Origin: Gemmatimonadota bacterium
GTDB lineage: Bacteria > Gemmatimonadota > Gemmatimonadetes > Gemmatimonadales > Gemmatimonadaceae
DNA: 39,914 nucleotides
Direction: 5' to 3'
NCBI GenBank assembly: GCA_025359135.1
Contig: JANYHJ010000009.1
Span: forward strand, 1 to 39,914
Of the stretch, positions 29,468-37,930 are shown piece after piece (within the stretch, counting starts at the first letter, position 1; each line of letters opens with the position of its first letter). The notes under the pieces are model-generated. The model was not told the DNA's origin. It made no database searches and saw only the letters and a program-made list of their open reading frames with translations. A program made the position numbers and the translations under genes.

Positions 29468-30297
29468 GCGGAGGCCGCGTAGGCAGGGGCGACACCGAGG
29501 GCGCCGAGCACCTTCGGCCCGGCGTCGCGCAAGTCGGTGGGAACGTCCTGACCGTCGGTGACCCAACGGGCGGGGAGGTCGATGGTCGAGGCGAGGCGCG
29601 CGATGGTGGCGTCGGCGGGCACCTCGTCGAGCTTGGTGACGAGCGCGTGCGTGATGCCGAGCGGCGTGAACGACTCGCGCGCGGTGGCGGCGAGTTCAAG
29701 GCGCCACGAGGCGGGAATGCAGAGATGCACTTCGTCGGGGCGCAGCTGACGGAGCGCCGCGCGCCAGGTGCCGGCGTCGCTCGTGGTGCGCGGACCGCGC
29801 CCGGGCGTGTCAACGAGAATCACGTCGCAGTCGCTCAAGCGGCGCATTGCGTCGTCGATGTCGCTCGGATCGTAGATGGCCTCGCACGGCAAGCTGGCCG
29901 CGGCCGCGTACGCCTCGAGTTGCTCGACGGCGCCGGCCCGATACGTGTCGAGCGTGATGAGGCCGACCCGGCGACGCCCGAAGGCATCGGGATTGACCGC
30001 GAGCTTGGCGAGCGTGGTAGTCTTCCCCGCCCCGGTCGGGCCGACGAGTGCGACGATGAGCGGACGCGCCTTGGGCGTGCGGCGGATGCTCGCGGGACGC
30101 ACGCGCGGCTTGGCCGGCGAGAGCAGCTCGCGGAAGTGGGCGACTTCGGTGGCGGTGGTGGCCGCGACCTCGACGTGCGGCGTGCCATGATCGCGCACGA
30201 CGCGCGAGTGGGCGATCATCGCGTCGTCACCGAGCGCGCGACGCGCGGCCCAGCTGACCGACGCGAGGTCGGGTCCCGAAAAGGTCCTAAGCTGCAT
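29464..30297 (-). CDS. flhF: FlhF, SRP-type GTPase for flagellar placement
   Basis: 277 aa, overlapping flhA by 11 bp and flhG by 4 bp. G-domain motifs: VALVGPTGAGKTTTLAKLA (P-loop at 86-93), LDTYRAGAVEQL (117-), LVDTPGRGPR (161-) and TKLDE (221-225). The N-terminal B region (MQLRTFSGPDLASVSWAARRALGDDA) is present, but the linker is short, making the protein much smaller than the 350-450 aa seen in Vibrio or Bacillus. Recruits early flagellar components to the assembly site. Confidence 0.95.
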   Translation of the reverse strand: MQLRTFSGPDLASVSWAARRALGDDAMIAHSRVVRDHGTPHVEVAATTATEVAHFRELLSPAKPRVRPASIRRTPKARPLIVALVGPTGAGKTTTLAKLAVNPDAFGRRRVGLITLDTYRAGAVEQLEAYAAAASLPCEAIYDPSDIDDAMRRLSDCDVILVDTPGRGPRTTSDAGTWRAALRQLRPDEVHLCIPASWRLELAATARESFTPLGITHALVTKLDEVPADATIARLASTIDLPARWVTDGQDVPTDLRDAGPKVLGALGVAPAYAASA

Positions 30298-32383
30298 ACT
30301 GCATCTCCCAGGTGGCGTTCGGGGTGAGGGTCACGGTCGTCGGCAGTTCGGCGAACGAGACAACGGCGAGTGCGGGCATGACGGGCTCGACGAGGCGGCG
30401 GATGCCGGTGCGCAGTGCGGGTGGGACGACGAGCGGCAGCGGCTTGGAGTCGACGCCGGTGCTCGTCATGCGCTGGAGGTCGCGCAGCAGTCCAGCCAAC
30501 TGATCCGGCGTGAGCAGCGAACCACCGCTGCCGGCGCGCGGCGCGAAGAGCATCATGAGCGAAGCCTCGAGCTTGCTGCCCAAGGTGACGGCCTGGATCG
30601 CGCCGCCTTCGTCCATGAGCATCCGCGCGATGACGTTCGACAGTGCGCGGCGCACGTGCTCGGTGAGCGATTCGAGATCCTTGACGTGATCGGCGGCATC
30701 GCCGAGCGCCTCGAGGATGGTGACGAGATCGCGGATCGGGACGCGCTCGCGCAGCAGGCGCTGCAGCACGCGATGGAGCGTGCCGAGCGAGACCTTGGCG
30801 GGCACGACTTCCTCGACGAGCGCGGGGTGCGTCGGCTTGAGGGCGTCGACCATCGCCTGCACGTCCTGGCGGCCGAGCAACTCGGCGGCGTTGGACTTGA
30901 CCGTCTCCATGAGGTGCGTGGCGAGCATCGTGCCGGGCTCGACGACCATGTAGCCGAGTGCGCTGGCGTCGGTGCGGCGCGCCGGCGTGATCCAGCGCGC
31001 GGGCAAGCCGAAGCTCGGGTCGGCGCCGTCCATGCCGTCGATCGGCGCGAGCGCGGTCCCGGTGTCGAGGGCGAGGAGCATGCGGGGCATCGCTTCGCCG
31101 CGCGCGACTTCGGAGCCGCGCAGGCGGATGACGTACTCGTTGGCGGGCAGGCGCACGTCGTCGCGGATGCGAATCGGCGGCACGAGAATGCCCAGGTCCA
31201 CCGCGGCCTGCTTGCGCATGAGGCCGATGCGCTCGAGCAGGTCGCCACCCATCGACTCGTCCACGAGCGGCACGAGGCCGTAGCCGACGAGCAGTTCGAT
31301 CGGATCGAGCTGGAGGAGATCCGCCACCGGATTCGCAGCGGACGGCGCGGCCTCGGCCTGCGCGGCCGCGACCACCGGCGCCATCGCGAGATCGTGCGCA
31401 CGCGCGGCGCGCGCCGACGCGCTGTTGGCCATGAAGGCGAGCAAGGCAGCGAGCGCGAGGAACGGCAGCGCCGGAAGCCCGGGCACGAGCGCGAACGAGG
31501 CCAGCACCCCCGACGCGACCCACATGGCCTTGGGCTGCGCGGAGAGCTGCGTGGCGACGACCGAGCCGATGCGCGCACCGCCCGCGGCCTGCGTGACCAT
31601 GAGGCCCGCGGCCACCGAGACGATGAGCGCGGGAATCTGCGCGACGAGTCCTTCACCGACGGTGAGGATCGTGTAGGTACTCGCGGCCTGCGAAAGGTCG
31701 AGGCCGCGCTGCAGCACGCCGACGACGATGCCGCCGATGATGTTGATGCCGGTGATGAGCAGGCCGGCGATCGCGTCGCCCTTGACGAACTTGGAGGCGC
31801 CGTCCATCGCGCCGTAGAAGTCGGCGGACTGCGCGATGACGGCACGACGGTGGCGCGCGGTGGCTTCGTCGATGAGGCCGGCGCCCAAGTCGGCGTCGAT
31901 CGCCATCTGCTTGCCGGGCATCGCGTCGAGGGTGAAGCGCGCGGCCACTTCGGCCACGCGTCCGGCGCCCTTCGTGATGACGATGAAGTTGATGCCGACG
32001 AGGATCAGGAAGATCACGACGCCGACGACGTAGTTGCCGCCGATGACGAACTGGCCGAACGCCTGGATGACCTGGCCCGCGTGTCCCTCGGAGAGGATGA
32101 GCCGCGTCGAGGCGACGTTGAGCGCGAGGCGGAAGAGCGTGAGGATGAGGAGCAGCGCCGGGAACGAGCTGAACTCGAGCGGATCCGTGGTCTGGAGCGC
32201 GGAGAGCAGCACTACGAGCGAGATGCCGATCGACGCCGCGAGACAGAGGTCGAGCAGGAAGGCGGGCAGCGGCACGATCAGCAGCGCGATGACGAGCACC
32301 ACCGCCACCATCATGCCGATCTCGTTCGAGCGGCCGCCCTTGTCCTGCGCGCCGATCGGGAAGGCCATCGCGGGGGCGGTCAT
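30287..32383 (-). CDS. flhA: Flagellar export gate protein FlhA
   Basis: 698 aa, standard length. N-terminal half has about eight membrane segments, starting GMMVAVVLVIALLIVPLPAFL, with the conserved FHIPEP-type cytoplasmic loop: ITKGAGRVAEVAARFTLDAMPGKQMAIDADL. The C-terminal domain (from about 330) is the nonameric cytoplasmic ring that docks substrate-chaperone complexes. Motif LDPIELLVGYGLVPLVD is typical. Starts with ATGA overlap from flhB. Confidence 0.97.
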   Translation of the reverse strand: MTAPAMAFPIGAQDKGGRSNEIGMMVAVVLVIALLIVPLPAFLLDLCLAASIGISLVVLLSALQTTDPLEFSSFPALLLILTLFRLALNVASTRLILSEGHAGQVIQAFGQFVIGGNYVVGVVIFLILVGINFIVITKGAGRVAEVAARFTLDAMPGKQMAIDADLGAGLIDEATARHRRAVIAQSADFYGAMDGASKFVKGDAIAGLLITGINIIGGIVVGVLQRGLDLSQAASTYTILTVGEGLVAQIPALIVSVAAGLMVTQAAGGARIGSVVATQLSAQPKAMWVASGVLASFALVPGLPALPFLALAALLAFMANSASARAARAHDLAMAPVVAAAQAEAAPSAANPVADLLQLDPIELLVGYGLVPLVDESMGGDLLERIGLMRKQAAVDLGILVPPIRIRDDVRLPANEYVIRLRGSEVARGEAMPRMLLALDTGTALAPIDGMDGADPSFGLPARWITPARRTDASALGYMVVEPGTMLATHLMETVKSNAAELLGRQDVQAMVDALKPTHPALVEEVVPAKVSLGTLHRVLQRLLRERVPIRDLVTILEALGDAADHVKDLESLTEHVRRALSNVIARMLMDEGGAIQAVTLGSKLEASLMMLFAPRAGSGGSLLTPDQLAGLLRDLQRMTSTGVDSKPLPLVVPPALRTGIRRLVEPVMPALAVVSFAELPTTVTLTPNATWEMQYAA

Positions 32384-33468
32384 GCGCGCGCTCCGGCAAA
32401 GGCGCCACGACGGCGGCGCTGGCGCAGCACGAAGGCGAGCACTTCCGCGACCGCGGCGTAGAGCTCGGCGGGAATCATCATGCCGACCTTGGCCGAACGG
32501 ATGAGGGCGCGCGCGAGCGGCTTGTTCTGGATCACGGGCACCTTGTGCTCGTAGGCGAGTTGCTTGATGCGTTCGGCGATGAGGCGCTCACCCATGGCGA
32601 GCACGATCGGCGCGGGTGCGAACATCGGGTCGTACTTGATGGCGATGGCGATGTGCGTCGGGTTCACGAGCACGAGGTCCGCCTTCTTCACGTCGGCGAA
32701 CATCTGGCGGCGGATGCGCGCACGCGCGACCTGCCGCATGCGTCCCTTGAGCGTGGGATCGCCCTCGGTCTGCTTCATCTCCTGCCGCACTTCTTCCTTC
32801 GTCATCTTGAGCGACTGCGTCAGCTGCCACTTCTGGTACATCCAGTCGGCGAGCGCGAGCGCGAGGAACGCGGCACCGGCGGACGCGAGCAGCGCGACGG
32901 CGTGACGCTGCGCCGCTTCGAGCAGCGCGAGCGGCGAGCGCGCACCGAGGTCGAGCAGGTCGGGCCACGCCTTCACGAGCACGCGCCAGACGGCCCACCC
33001 CACGATACCGAGCTTCACGAGCGCCTTGCCGAGCTCGGCCAGACTGCTGAAGCCGAAGACGCGCTTGGCGTTCGAGAGCGGATTGAGGCGCGAGAAGTCC
33101 GGGGTGATCGGCTTGGCCGAGAACACGCCCTGTCCCTGCACGCCGGCCACGGCGAGCGCGGCGAGCGCGCTGCCCGCAGCGAGCACGAGCACGATCGTCA
33201 TGAGGTCGACCGTGGCGCCCCTGAGCAGCGCCACGACGGCGCCTTCACCACCCGCGGCTTGGCCAAGTGCGCCCAGGTCACCGGCCATGTTGTCGACGAG
33301 ACGGCTGCCGGCCGCGGGTGCGGCGAGCTTGAAGACGGCGGCGCCGGTGAGCAGCGCAGCGGCTGTCGCGAGCTCGGGTGAGCGCGCCACACGGCCATCG
33401 CGACGCGCCTCGGCGAGTCGCTTCTCTGTCGGCGCTTCGGAGCGTTCGAGGTCGGAGCCGTCAGCCAC
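32380..33468 (-). CDS. flhB: Flagellar export switch protein FlhB
   Basis: 362 aa from a GTG. N-terminal ERSEAPTEKRLAEARRDGRVARSPE is the family signature; four membrane segments follow. The autocleavage motif NPTH is at 269-272 (LVLVNPTHIAIAIKYD), so substrate-specificity switching should be normal. C-terminal part ends VLAFVLRQRRRRGAFAG. It lies 9 bp after fliR and overlaps flhA. Autocleavage lets export change from rod/hook to filament proteins. Confidence 0.97.
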   Translation of the reverse strand: MADGSDLERSEAPTEKRLAEARRDGRVARSPELATAAALLTGAAVFKLAAPAAGSRLVDNMAGDLGALGQAAGGEGAVVALLRGATVDLMTIVLVLAAGSALAALAVAGVQGQGVFSAKPITPDFSRLNPLSNAKRVFGFSSLAELGKALVKLGIVGWAVWRVLVKAWPDLLDLGARSPLALLEAAQRHAVALLASAGAAFLALALADWMYQKWQLTQSLKMTKEEVRQEMKQTEGDPTLKGRMRQVARARIRRQMFADVKKADLVLVNPTHIAIAIKYDPMFAPAPIVLAMGERLIAERIKQLAYEHKVPVIQNKPLARALIRSAKVGMMIPAELYAAVAEVLAFVLRQRRRRGAFAGARA

Positions 33469-33477
33469 GATGGATGC

Positions 33478-34266
33478 CTAGTGAGCCACGGCGCCCATGG
33501 CGCGCGTGGTCGTGATGAGGAACGACTCGTACATGGCGGCCCAGCCGGAGAGCCAGCGGGCGATGACCGGGAGCGTGGCGGCAATGGCGCCCAGGCCCAG
33601 CGCGATCTGCACCGGGAAGGCGAGCGTGAGCAGGTTGAGCTGCGGCGCCGCGCGGCCGGCCACGGCGAGCGCGACGTTGGCGATCAACACGACGCCCATG
33701 ACGGGCGCGGCGATCTTGATGCCGAGCGCGAAGAGCACCGAGCCCGAGCCCGCGATCGCGAGCGCGCCGGCCTTGAGGTCGATGGCGCTGCCCAAGTGCA
33801 CGAACTCCGTGCTGTCGGCCAAGGCACCGAGCACGACGTGGTGCAGATTGAACGTGAGCAGCAGCGTGACGACGAAGAGGCGCATGAAGATCCCCATCGG
33901 TCCCACCGGCGAGCCGTCCATGGGATCCACGAGCGCCGCGCCGTTCAAGCCGATCTGGATCGCGAGCACGTCGCCCGCCGTTTCGGCTGCGGCAACGATG
34001 ATGCCGGCGCCCAAGCCGATGGTCATGCCGATGAGCGTCTCGGAGAGCGCGCTCACGGGGGTGAGCTGCGCCTGGCCGTGTACGGCGGCGATGGCCGCGG
34101 GCGCGACGAGCATCGTGAGCAGCACGAGGATGCCGACCTTGAGCAGGCGCGGCATGCCCGTTGCGCTGAAGGCGGGAGCAAGCATCAGCATGCCGCCCAC
34201 GCGCAGCGCGAGCAGCGCAAGCGCGTCGGGGGTGCCGGGCGCGAGGAAGTCGACGCCAAAGTTCAT
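33478..34266 (-). CDS. fliR: Flagellar export gate protein FliR
   Basis: 262 aa from the ATG at 34266, which overlaps the fliQ stop; a longer frame to 34332 would overlap fliQ needlessly. Six or more hydrophobic segments. The FliR signature is seen: ALRVGGMLMLAPAFSATGMPRLLKVG near the start, GDVLAIQIGLNGAALVDPMDG in the middle, and PQLNLLTLAFPVQIALG. One copy joins FliP and FliQ in the export gate. Confidence 0.95.
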   Translation of the reverse strand: MNFGVDFLAPGTPDALALLALRVGGMLMLAPAFSATGMPRLLKVGILVLLTMLVAPAAIAAVHGQAQLTPVSALSETLIGMTIGLGAGIIVAAAETAGDVLAIQIGLNGAALVDPMDGSPVGPMGIFMRLFVVTLLLTFNLHHVVLGALADSTEFVHLGSAIDLKAGALAIAGSGSVLFALGIKIAAPVMGVVLIANVALAVAGRAAPQLNLLTLAFPVQIALGLGAIAATLPVIARWLSGWAAMYESFLITTTRAMGAVAH

Positions 34267-34532
34267 GCGGCGAGCGTCGGCAACGAGCGGAAGAGCTCGG
34301 CCGTGAAGTTGACGGCGAGCTGCAGCATCCACGGCAGCCCGATGAGGAAGACGAGGCCGACCGCGACGAGCTTGGGCACGAAGGCGAGCGTCTGTTCCTG
34401 GATCTGCGTGACGGCCTGCAGCACGCTGATGAGGAGGCCCACGACGAGCGCGACGAGCAGGAGCGGGCCACCGAGCGCGAGCGCCATCATCATCGCGCGA
34501 CGCGCGAGGTCCACGACCATGAGGTCGGTCAT
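34263..34532 (-). CDS. fliQ: Flagellar export gate protein FliQ
   Basis: 89 aa, the usual length: MTDLMVVDLARRAMMMALAL, then two hydrophobic hairpin helices (GPLLLVALVVGLLISVLQA, then LVAVGLVFLIGLPWMLQL) with QIQEQTLAFVPKLVAVG between them, the FliQ signature. The ATG at 34532 lies in the downstream copy of a 23-bp tandem duplication; the upstream copy has an identical ATG context but leads to a stop after eight codons. Confidence 0.95.
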   Translation of the reverse strand: MTDLMVVDLARRAMMMALALGGPLLLVALVVGLLISVLQAVTQIQEQTLAFVPKLVAVGLVFLIGLPWMLQLAVNFTAELFRSLPTLAA

Positions 34533-34558
34533 GGCACGACCATGAGGTCGGTCATGGA
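34513..34558. repeat. 23-bp tandem duplication at the fliP-fliQ junction
   Basis: Positions 34513-34535 and 34536-34558 are the same 23-bp unit with one difference at the last base. Each unit contains the fliQ start region (codons for MTDLMVV on the minus strand). Since 23 is not a multiple of three, the upstream start is out of frame with fliQ. Confidence 0.95.
34529..34555 (-). CDS. Eight-codon minicistron MTDLMVVP between fliP and fliQ
   Basis: The upstream copy of the duplication has an ATG at 34555 that overlaps the fliP stop (ATGA). It reads eight codons (MTDLMVVP) and stops at a TGA that overlaps the real fliQ ATG at 34532. A ribosome finishing fliP could therefore pass through this minicistron to reach fliQ with ATGA coupling at both joints. 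Whether it is translated is not known; the peptide itself is unlikely to do anything. Confidence 0.5.
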   Translation of the reverse strand: MTDLMVVP

Positions 34559-35919
34559 TGGAACCCCTGCACGAGGCCCTGGATGACGAGCGTCCAGCCA
34601 TCGACCATCACGAAGAGCAGCAGCTTGAACGGCAGCGCGATCATCGCCGGCGGCACCATCATCATGCCCATCGACATGAGCACGGAGGCCACGACGACGT
34701 CGATGACGATGAACGGCAGGAAGAGCGCGAAGCCGATCTGGAAGGCGGTGCGCAGCTCGCTCGTGACGAAGGCCGACGTGAGGACGATGAGCGGCACGTC
34801 CTCCGGCGTCTTCGCCTGCGGCTGGCGGCTCATGTTCATGAAGGAGGCGAGATCGGCCTCGCGCACCTGCTTGAGCATGAAGGCGCGGAACGGCTTGGCG
34901 CCCTCCTGCAGCATGGCGGCCTGTTCCATCTTGCCGTCCATCCACGGCTTGAGCGCGGTCTCGTGCACCTGCTCGAGCGTGGGCGACATGACGAAGCCCG
35001 TGAGCAGCAGCGCGAGTCCGGCAACGAGCTGGTTGGGCGGCGCGTTCTGCGCGCCGATGGCCTGGCGCAGGAACGAGAGCACGATGAGGATGCGGGTGAA
35101 ACCCGTCATCATCAGCACGAGCATGGGGAGCAGCGTGAGCAGCCCCATCATCACGACGACACCGACCGTGCCCGAGAGGCGCAGGCCGCCCGCGCCGCTA
35201 TCACCGACCTTGAGGTCGATCGTGGGTGCGAGCTTGGGGAGTGCGCTGTCGATGCGTGCGACCGCGAGTGAGGTGGCGACGGCGGGTGTCGCGACCGTGG
35301 CGGCCTTCACGGCCGGCTTGACGGACTTGGCGCCCTTCTTGGCCGTTGGCTTTGCGGCGGACTTGGCGTTCTTGAGTGCGGGCTTGGCAGCGCTGGCCGA
35401 AGCAACAGGCTTGGCGACGCTCGGTGACACCGTGGGCTTCGCGGTACTCGCGGCAGCGTTCGTCGCGGTATTCGACGCCGCGGCCTGCGCGTTCGCGGCG
35501 CCGCCGAGTGCGACGACCAGTGCGATCGCACCCATCATGCCGGCCATCGCCTTCTTGAACTGTCCCGCGAAGTTGCCGGGGAGTGCCGCCAGACCGGTCG
35601 ACGTGGTCAACGGCGCCGAAGCCGCAAGCGGCGCGCGCAGCTCGCCCGTGTGCGACAACGCGCCTTCATCGGCGTCGAGCTCGAGGATCGTGTGCACGCC
35701 ACCGTCGCCCATGCTCACCGCCACGCGCCGCGTGCCGATGCGCACCACCGCGATCCCCTGGCGGGGACCGAGTGGCAGGCGCGCCATGACTTCGAGCGAG
35801 AGCGCGCCAGCCCCCGTGGTGCGAGGCACGAGGCGACGCAGCCACTTGAGCGTGAGCACCAGCAGGGCCAGCACGATGGCCAGCACCCCGAGTACACCGA
35901 TGAATGAAGCGACGGGCAT
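34552..35919 (-). CDS. fliP: FliO-FliP fusion, flagellar export gate
   Basis: 455 aa, about twice the length of FliP. Residues 1-100 look like FliO: one membrane segment (about 5-27), a basic turn (LKWLRRLVPR) and a small domain (LEVMARLPLGPRQGIAVVRIG, typical of FliO). A second hydrophobic segment at 125-143 ending GGAANAQ looks like a retained FliP signal peptide. It is followed by a low-complexity Ala/Lys/Pro linker (145-215). The FliP core begins about 245, with LTLLPMLVLMMTGFTRILIVLSFLRQAIG, GLALLLTGFVMSP and LPFIVIDVVVASVLMSMGMMM. No stop codon separates the parts. An internal start near residue 125 that makes separate FliP cannot be excluded. Confidence 0.92.
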   Translation of the reverse strand: MPVASFIGVLGVLAIVLALLVLTLKWLRRLVPRTTGAGALSLEVMARLPLGPRQGIAVVRIGTRRVAVSMGDGGVHTILELDADEGALSHTGELRAPLAASAPLTTSTGLAALPGNFAGQFKKAMAGMMGAIALVVALGGAANAQAAASNTATNAAASTAKPTVSPSVAKPVASASAAKPALKNAKSAAKPTAKKGAKSVKPAVKAATVATPAVATSLAVARIDSALPKLAPTIDLKVGDSGAGGLRLSGTVGVVVMMGLLTLLPMLVLMMTGFTRILIVLSFLRQAIGAQNAPPNQLVAGLALLLTGFVMSPTLEQVHETALKPWMDGKMEQAAMLQEGAKPFRAFMLKQVREADLASFMNMSRQPQAKTPEDVPLIVLTSAFVTSELRTAFQIGFALFLPFIVIDVVVASVLMSMGMMMVPPAMIALPFKLLLFVMVDGWTLVIQGLVQGFHP

Positions 35920-35937
35920 TGTTCGTCAGTCCGCGGC

Positions 35938-36276
35938 TCAGGCCGCCTGCGCGGCGTCGGCGTTCGGAACCTGCGCGATGAGGCGCGTGATGCGTACGCC
36001 GAAGTACTCGCCCACCACCACCACTTCGCCCTCGGCGAAACGGCGATCGGCGACGAGCACGTCCACCGGCTCACCGCGCATGCGGTCGAGCTGGATGACG
36101 GAACCGCGGCCGAGGCGCAGCAGGTCCTGGACCGTCATGCGCGTGCGGCCGAGTTCGATGGAGACATTCATCGAGAGGTCGAGCACCGCGGAGAGCGGCA
36201 CTTCGCCCACGGGGCCGGCACCGGGGGCCAGCTCGGCGTAGTCGGCGGGGGTCGAAGGCACGGGAGAGTCAGGCAT
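35938..36276 (-). CDS. fliN: Flagellar motor switch protein FliN
   Basis: 112 aa from the ATG at 36276, 17 bp after the fliM stop. The SpoA (surface presentation of antigens) domain covers about 30-105: LSAVLDLSMNVSIELGRTRMTVQDLLRLGRGSVIQLDR, then EPVDVLVADRRFAEGEVVVVGEYFGVRIT. This is the classic FliN pattern. It forms the lower C-ring with FliM and binds export components. A much longer open frame runs upstream but is the antisense-like shadow of fliM. Confidence 0.95.
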   Translation of the reverse strand: MPDSPVPSTPADYAELAPGAGPVGEVPLSAVLDLSMNVSIELGRTRMTVQDLLRLGRGSVIQLDRMRGEPVDVLVADRRFAEGEVVVVGEYFGVRITRLIAQVPNADAAQAA

Positions 36277-36293
36277 GGCTCGGGGTTCCGGGA

Positions 36294-37220
36294 CTAGAGG
36301 TCGGCGTTGACGATCGGCGACAGCGCCGCATCGATGAGGCGGATGGCGAGGCGCGGACCGATGCGGCCCGGCACGGCGTGGAAGCGGTTCTGCTCGGCGA
36401 CGCTGACGTCGAGCGGCGTGGTGACGGGAATGCCGGTCGGGAGCACGGCGCCCACGTAGAGCTCGAGCAGCGACTTGATCGGCGCGTTGAAGTCGGGGAG
36501 GCGTGCGGCGATCTCGATGTGCGTCGAGCGGATCGAGCTTTCGGCCAGGTTGCGCGTGACGACACGCTCGGCGTCGGTGCCCGACATCTCGGAGACTCGG
36601 CGCGTGTCGCGCGCGGTGAAGAACTCGCCGAGCACGCTGATCGGAATCGCGATGTGGACTTCGCTGGCGAAACCGTCGACGACGATGGCGAGGATCGAGA
36701 CGAGCACCGGCTCTTCCTTCTGGAGGCCGCGCACCATGATCGGGAGCGACTCGAAGGAGCGCAGCGCGAACTCGAGCGGCACGTAGTCGCGCCAGGCATC
36801 GGCGAGGAGCGAGAGGAGCTTCTCGACGACGAGGCGCACCGCGAGGCGCTCGATGGGCGAGAGCGCGCGTTCGATCTTCTGCGGTTCGCCCATGCCGCCG
36901 AAGAAGCGGTCGACCAGGAGGGTGGAGAAGTCGGCGCCGACTTCGACGACGCCCTGCTGGCCGCCGGTGTCGATGACTTCGAAGGCGTAGGCCGCGCAGG
37001 GGGTGGGGAGCTGCGACGTGAACTCGCCGAACGAGATCACGTCGACCTGCGGGAAGTCGATCTCGATCTGGCCGCGCACGCGGCCGAAGAGCCACGCCTC
37101 GAAGCCGCGCATGACGCGTTCGTGGATGGCGCCGATGGTCCGCATGCGATCGCGCGTGAGGCGGCGCGGCTTCGCGAAATCGTACTTCTCGCTCGGGCGG
37201 GTGACTTGGGGAGCCGTCAT
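36294..37220 (-). CDS. fliM: Flagellar motor switch protein FliM without the CheY-binding peptide
   Basis: 308 aa. Core motifs: YDFAKPRRLTRDRMRTIGAIHERVMRGF at 13-40, VDRFFGGMGEP in the middle domain and the C-terminal SpoA part IEIAARLPDFNAPIKSLLELYVGAVLPTG. In most chemotactic bacteria the N-terminal tail before YDF carries LSQxEIDALL, the CheY-P docking peptide; here only twelve residues precede YDF and the motif is absent. Switching may thus depend on FliN or another CheY contact. It lies 8 bp after fliL. Confidence 0.95.
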   Translation of the reverse strand: MTAPQVTRPSEKYDFAKPRRLTRDRMRTIGAIHERVMRGFEAWLFGRVRGQIEIDFPQVDVISFGEFTSQLPTPCAAYAFEVIDTGGQQGVVEVGADFSTLLVDRFFGGMGEPQKIERALSPIERLAVRLVVEKLLSLLADAWRDYVPLEFALRSFESLPIMVRGLQKEEPVLVSILAIVVDGFASEVHIAIPISVLGEFFTARDTRRVSEMSGTDAERVVTRNLAESSIRSTHIEIAARLPDFNAPIKSLLELYVGAVLPTGIPVTTPLDVSVAEQNRFHAVPGRIGPRLAIRLIDAALSPIVNADL

Positions 37221-37228
37221 CTGGGCGC

Positions 37229-37786
37229 CTACTGGATGACGAACTGCGGGAAGAACACGCCGTTCACCGTCTTCGGTCCCATGATCGAGTCGACGACGTC
37301 CCTGATCTCCGCCTTGAGCGCTTCGCGCGCGGGGATCTCGGTGAGCTGCTCGATCGTCTTGGTGCCGAGGACGTGGAGGATCGCGTCGCGGATCTCGGCT
37401 TCGCGCGCGGTGAACTTTTCCTTGAGGCCGGCGTTGGCGTAGCGGATGCTGACGGAGGCGAGGAGGTAGCGACCACCGCCGGAGCCGGCCGGATTGAGCA
37501 CCATGTTGTCGAGGAGGAGCGAGGCGCCGCCTTCGGCGTCCTTGCCGCCTTCACCGCCCTTGCCGTGTTCACCGCCCTTGCCTTCGGAGGCCTTGCCCGA
37601 GTCAGCGTGCGCGGACGGCGGCGGCACGATCTTCTTCGCGATCATCGGGCCGGCAAAGAGGGCGCCCGCGGCGCCACCGGACGCGATGCCGGCCAAGGCG
37701 ATAGCGAGCACCATGACGAGCTTGGGCTTCGCGGCGGGCGCAGCTGGCGCCGCGCCATCAGGGGTGGAGACGACTTCTTCGGCCAT
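37229..37786 (-). CDS. fliL: Flagellar basal-body protein FliL
   Basis: 185 aa from the ATG at 37786, chosen because an upstream extension would run through the promoter. One membrane segment (about 23-46: LVMVLAIALAGIASGGAAGALFAG) and a Gly/Lys/Glu-rich linker are followed by the FliL domain (YLLASVSIRYANAGLKEKFTAREAEIRDAILHVLG, then EALKAEIRDVVDSIM). Position before fliM is standard. It supports stator function at the membrane. First gene of the long export operon, 51 bp from a sigma-54-type promoter. Confidence 0.92.
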   Translation of the reverse strand: MAEEVVSTPDGAAPAAPAAKPKLVMVLAIALAGIASGGAAGALFAGPMIAKKIVPPPSAHADSGKASEGKGGEHGKGGEGGKDAEGGASLLLDNMVLNPAGSGGGRYLLASVSIRYANAGLKEKFTAREAEIRDAILHVLGTKTIEQLTEIPAREALKAEIRDVVDSIMGPKTVNGVFFPQFVIQ

Positions 37787-37836
37787 GTGACGGACAGAAC
37801 GGAGAGGTGGGAGCGAGGCTGGACGGAACCCTGTAA

Positions 37837-37852
37837 AGCAGGGTGCGTGCCA
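37837..37852 (-). promoter_or_regulatory. Sigma-54 (-24/-12) promoter of the fliL operon
   Basis: On the minus strand TGGCACGCACCCTGCT, matching TGGCACG-N4-TTGCW with one difference, the same one as at flgF. It lies 51 bp before the fliL ATG. Confidence 0.85.
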
Positions 37853-37930
37853 GACTTTAGCGTTCCCATAAACCGTTCTGCCATAACGCCTTACAGCGTT
37901 TTCGAGCCACGAGACAAAGCTGCCGCACCC

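Noticed and set aside
30656-32461. A 601-codon plus-strand open frame opposite flhA
   Set aside because: Composition (very rich in Glu, Arg, Asp, His) is that of antisense to a membrane protein in GC-rich DNA; flhA on the other strand is unmistakable.
35938-37095. Extending fliN upstream through a 385-codon open frame
   Set aside because: It would overlap fliM almost entirely with meaningless Arg-rich sequence; the ATG at 36276 gives a standard FliN.
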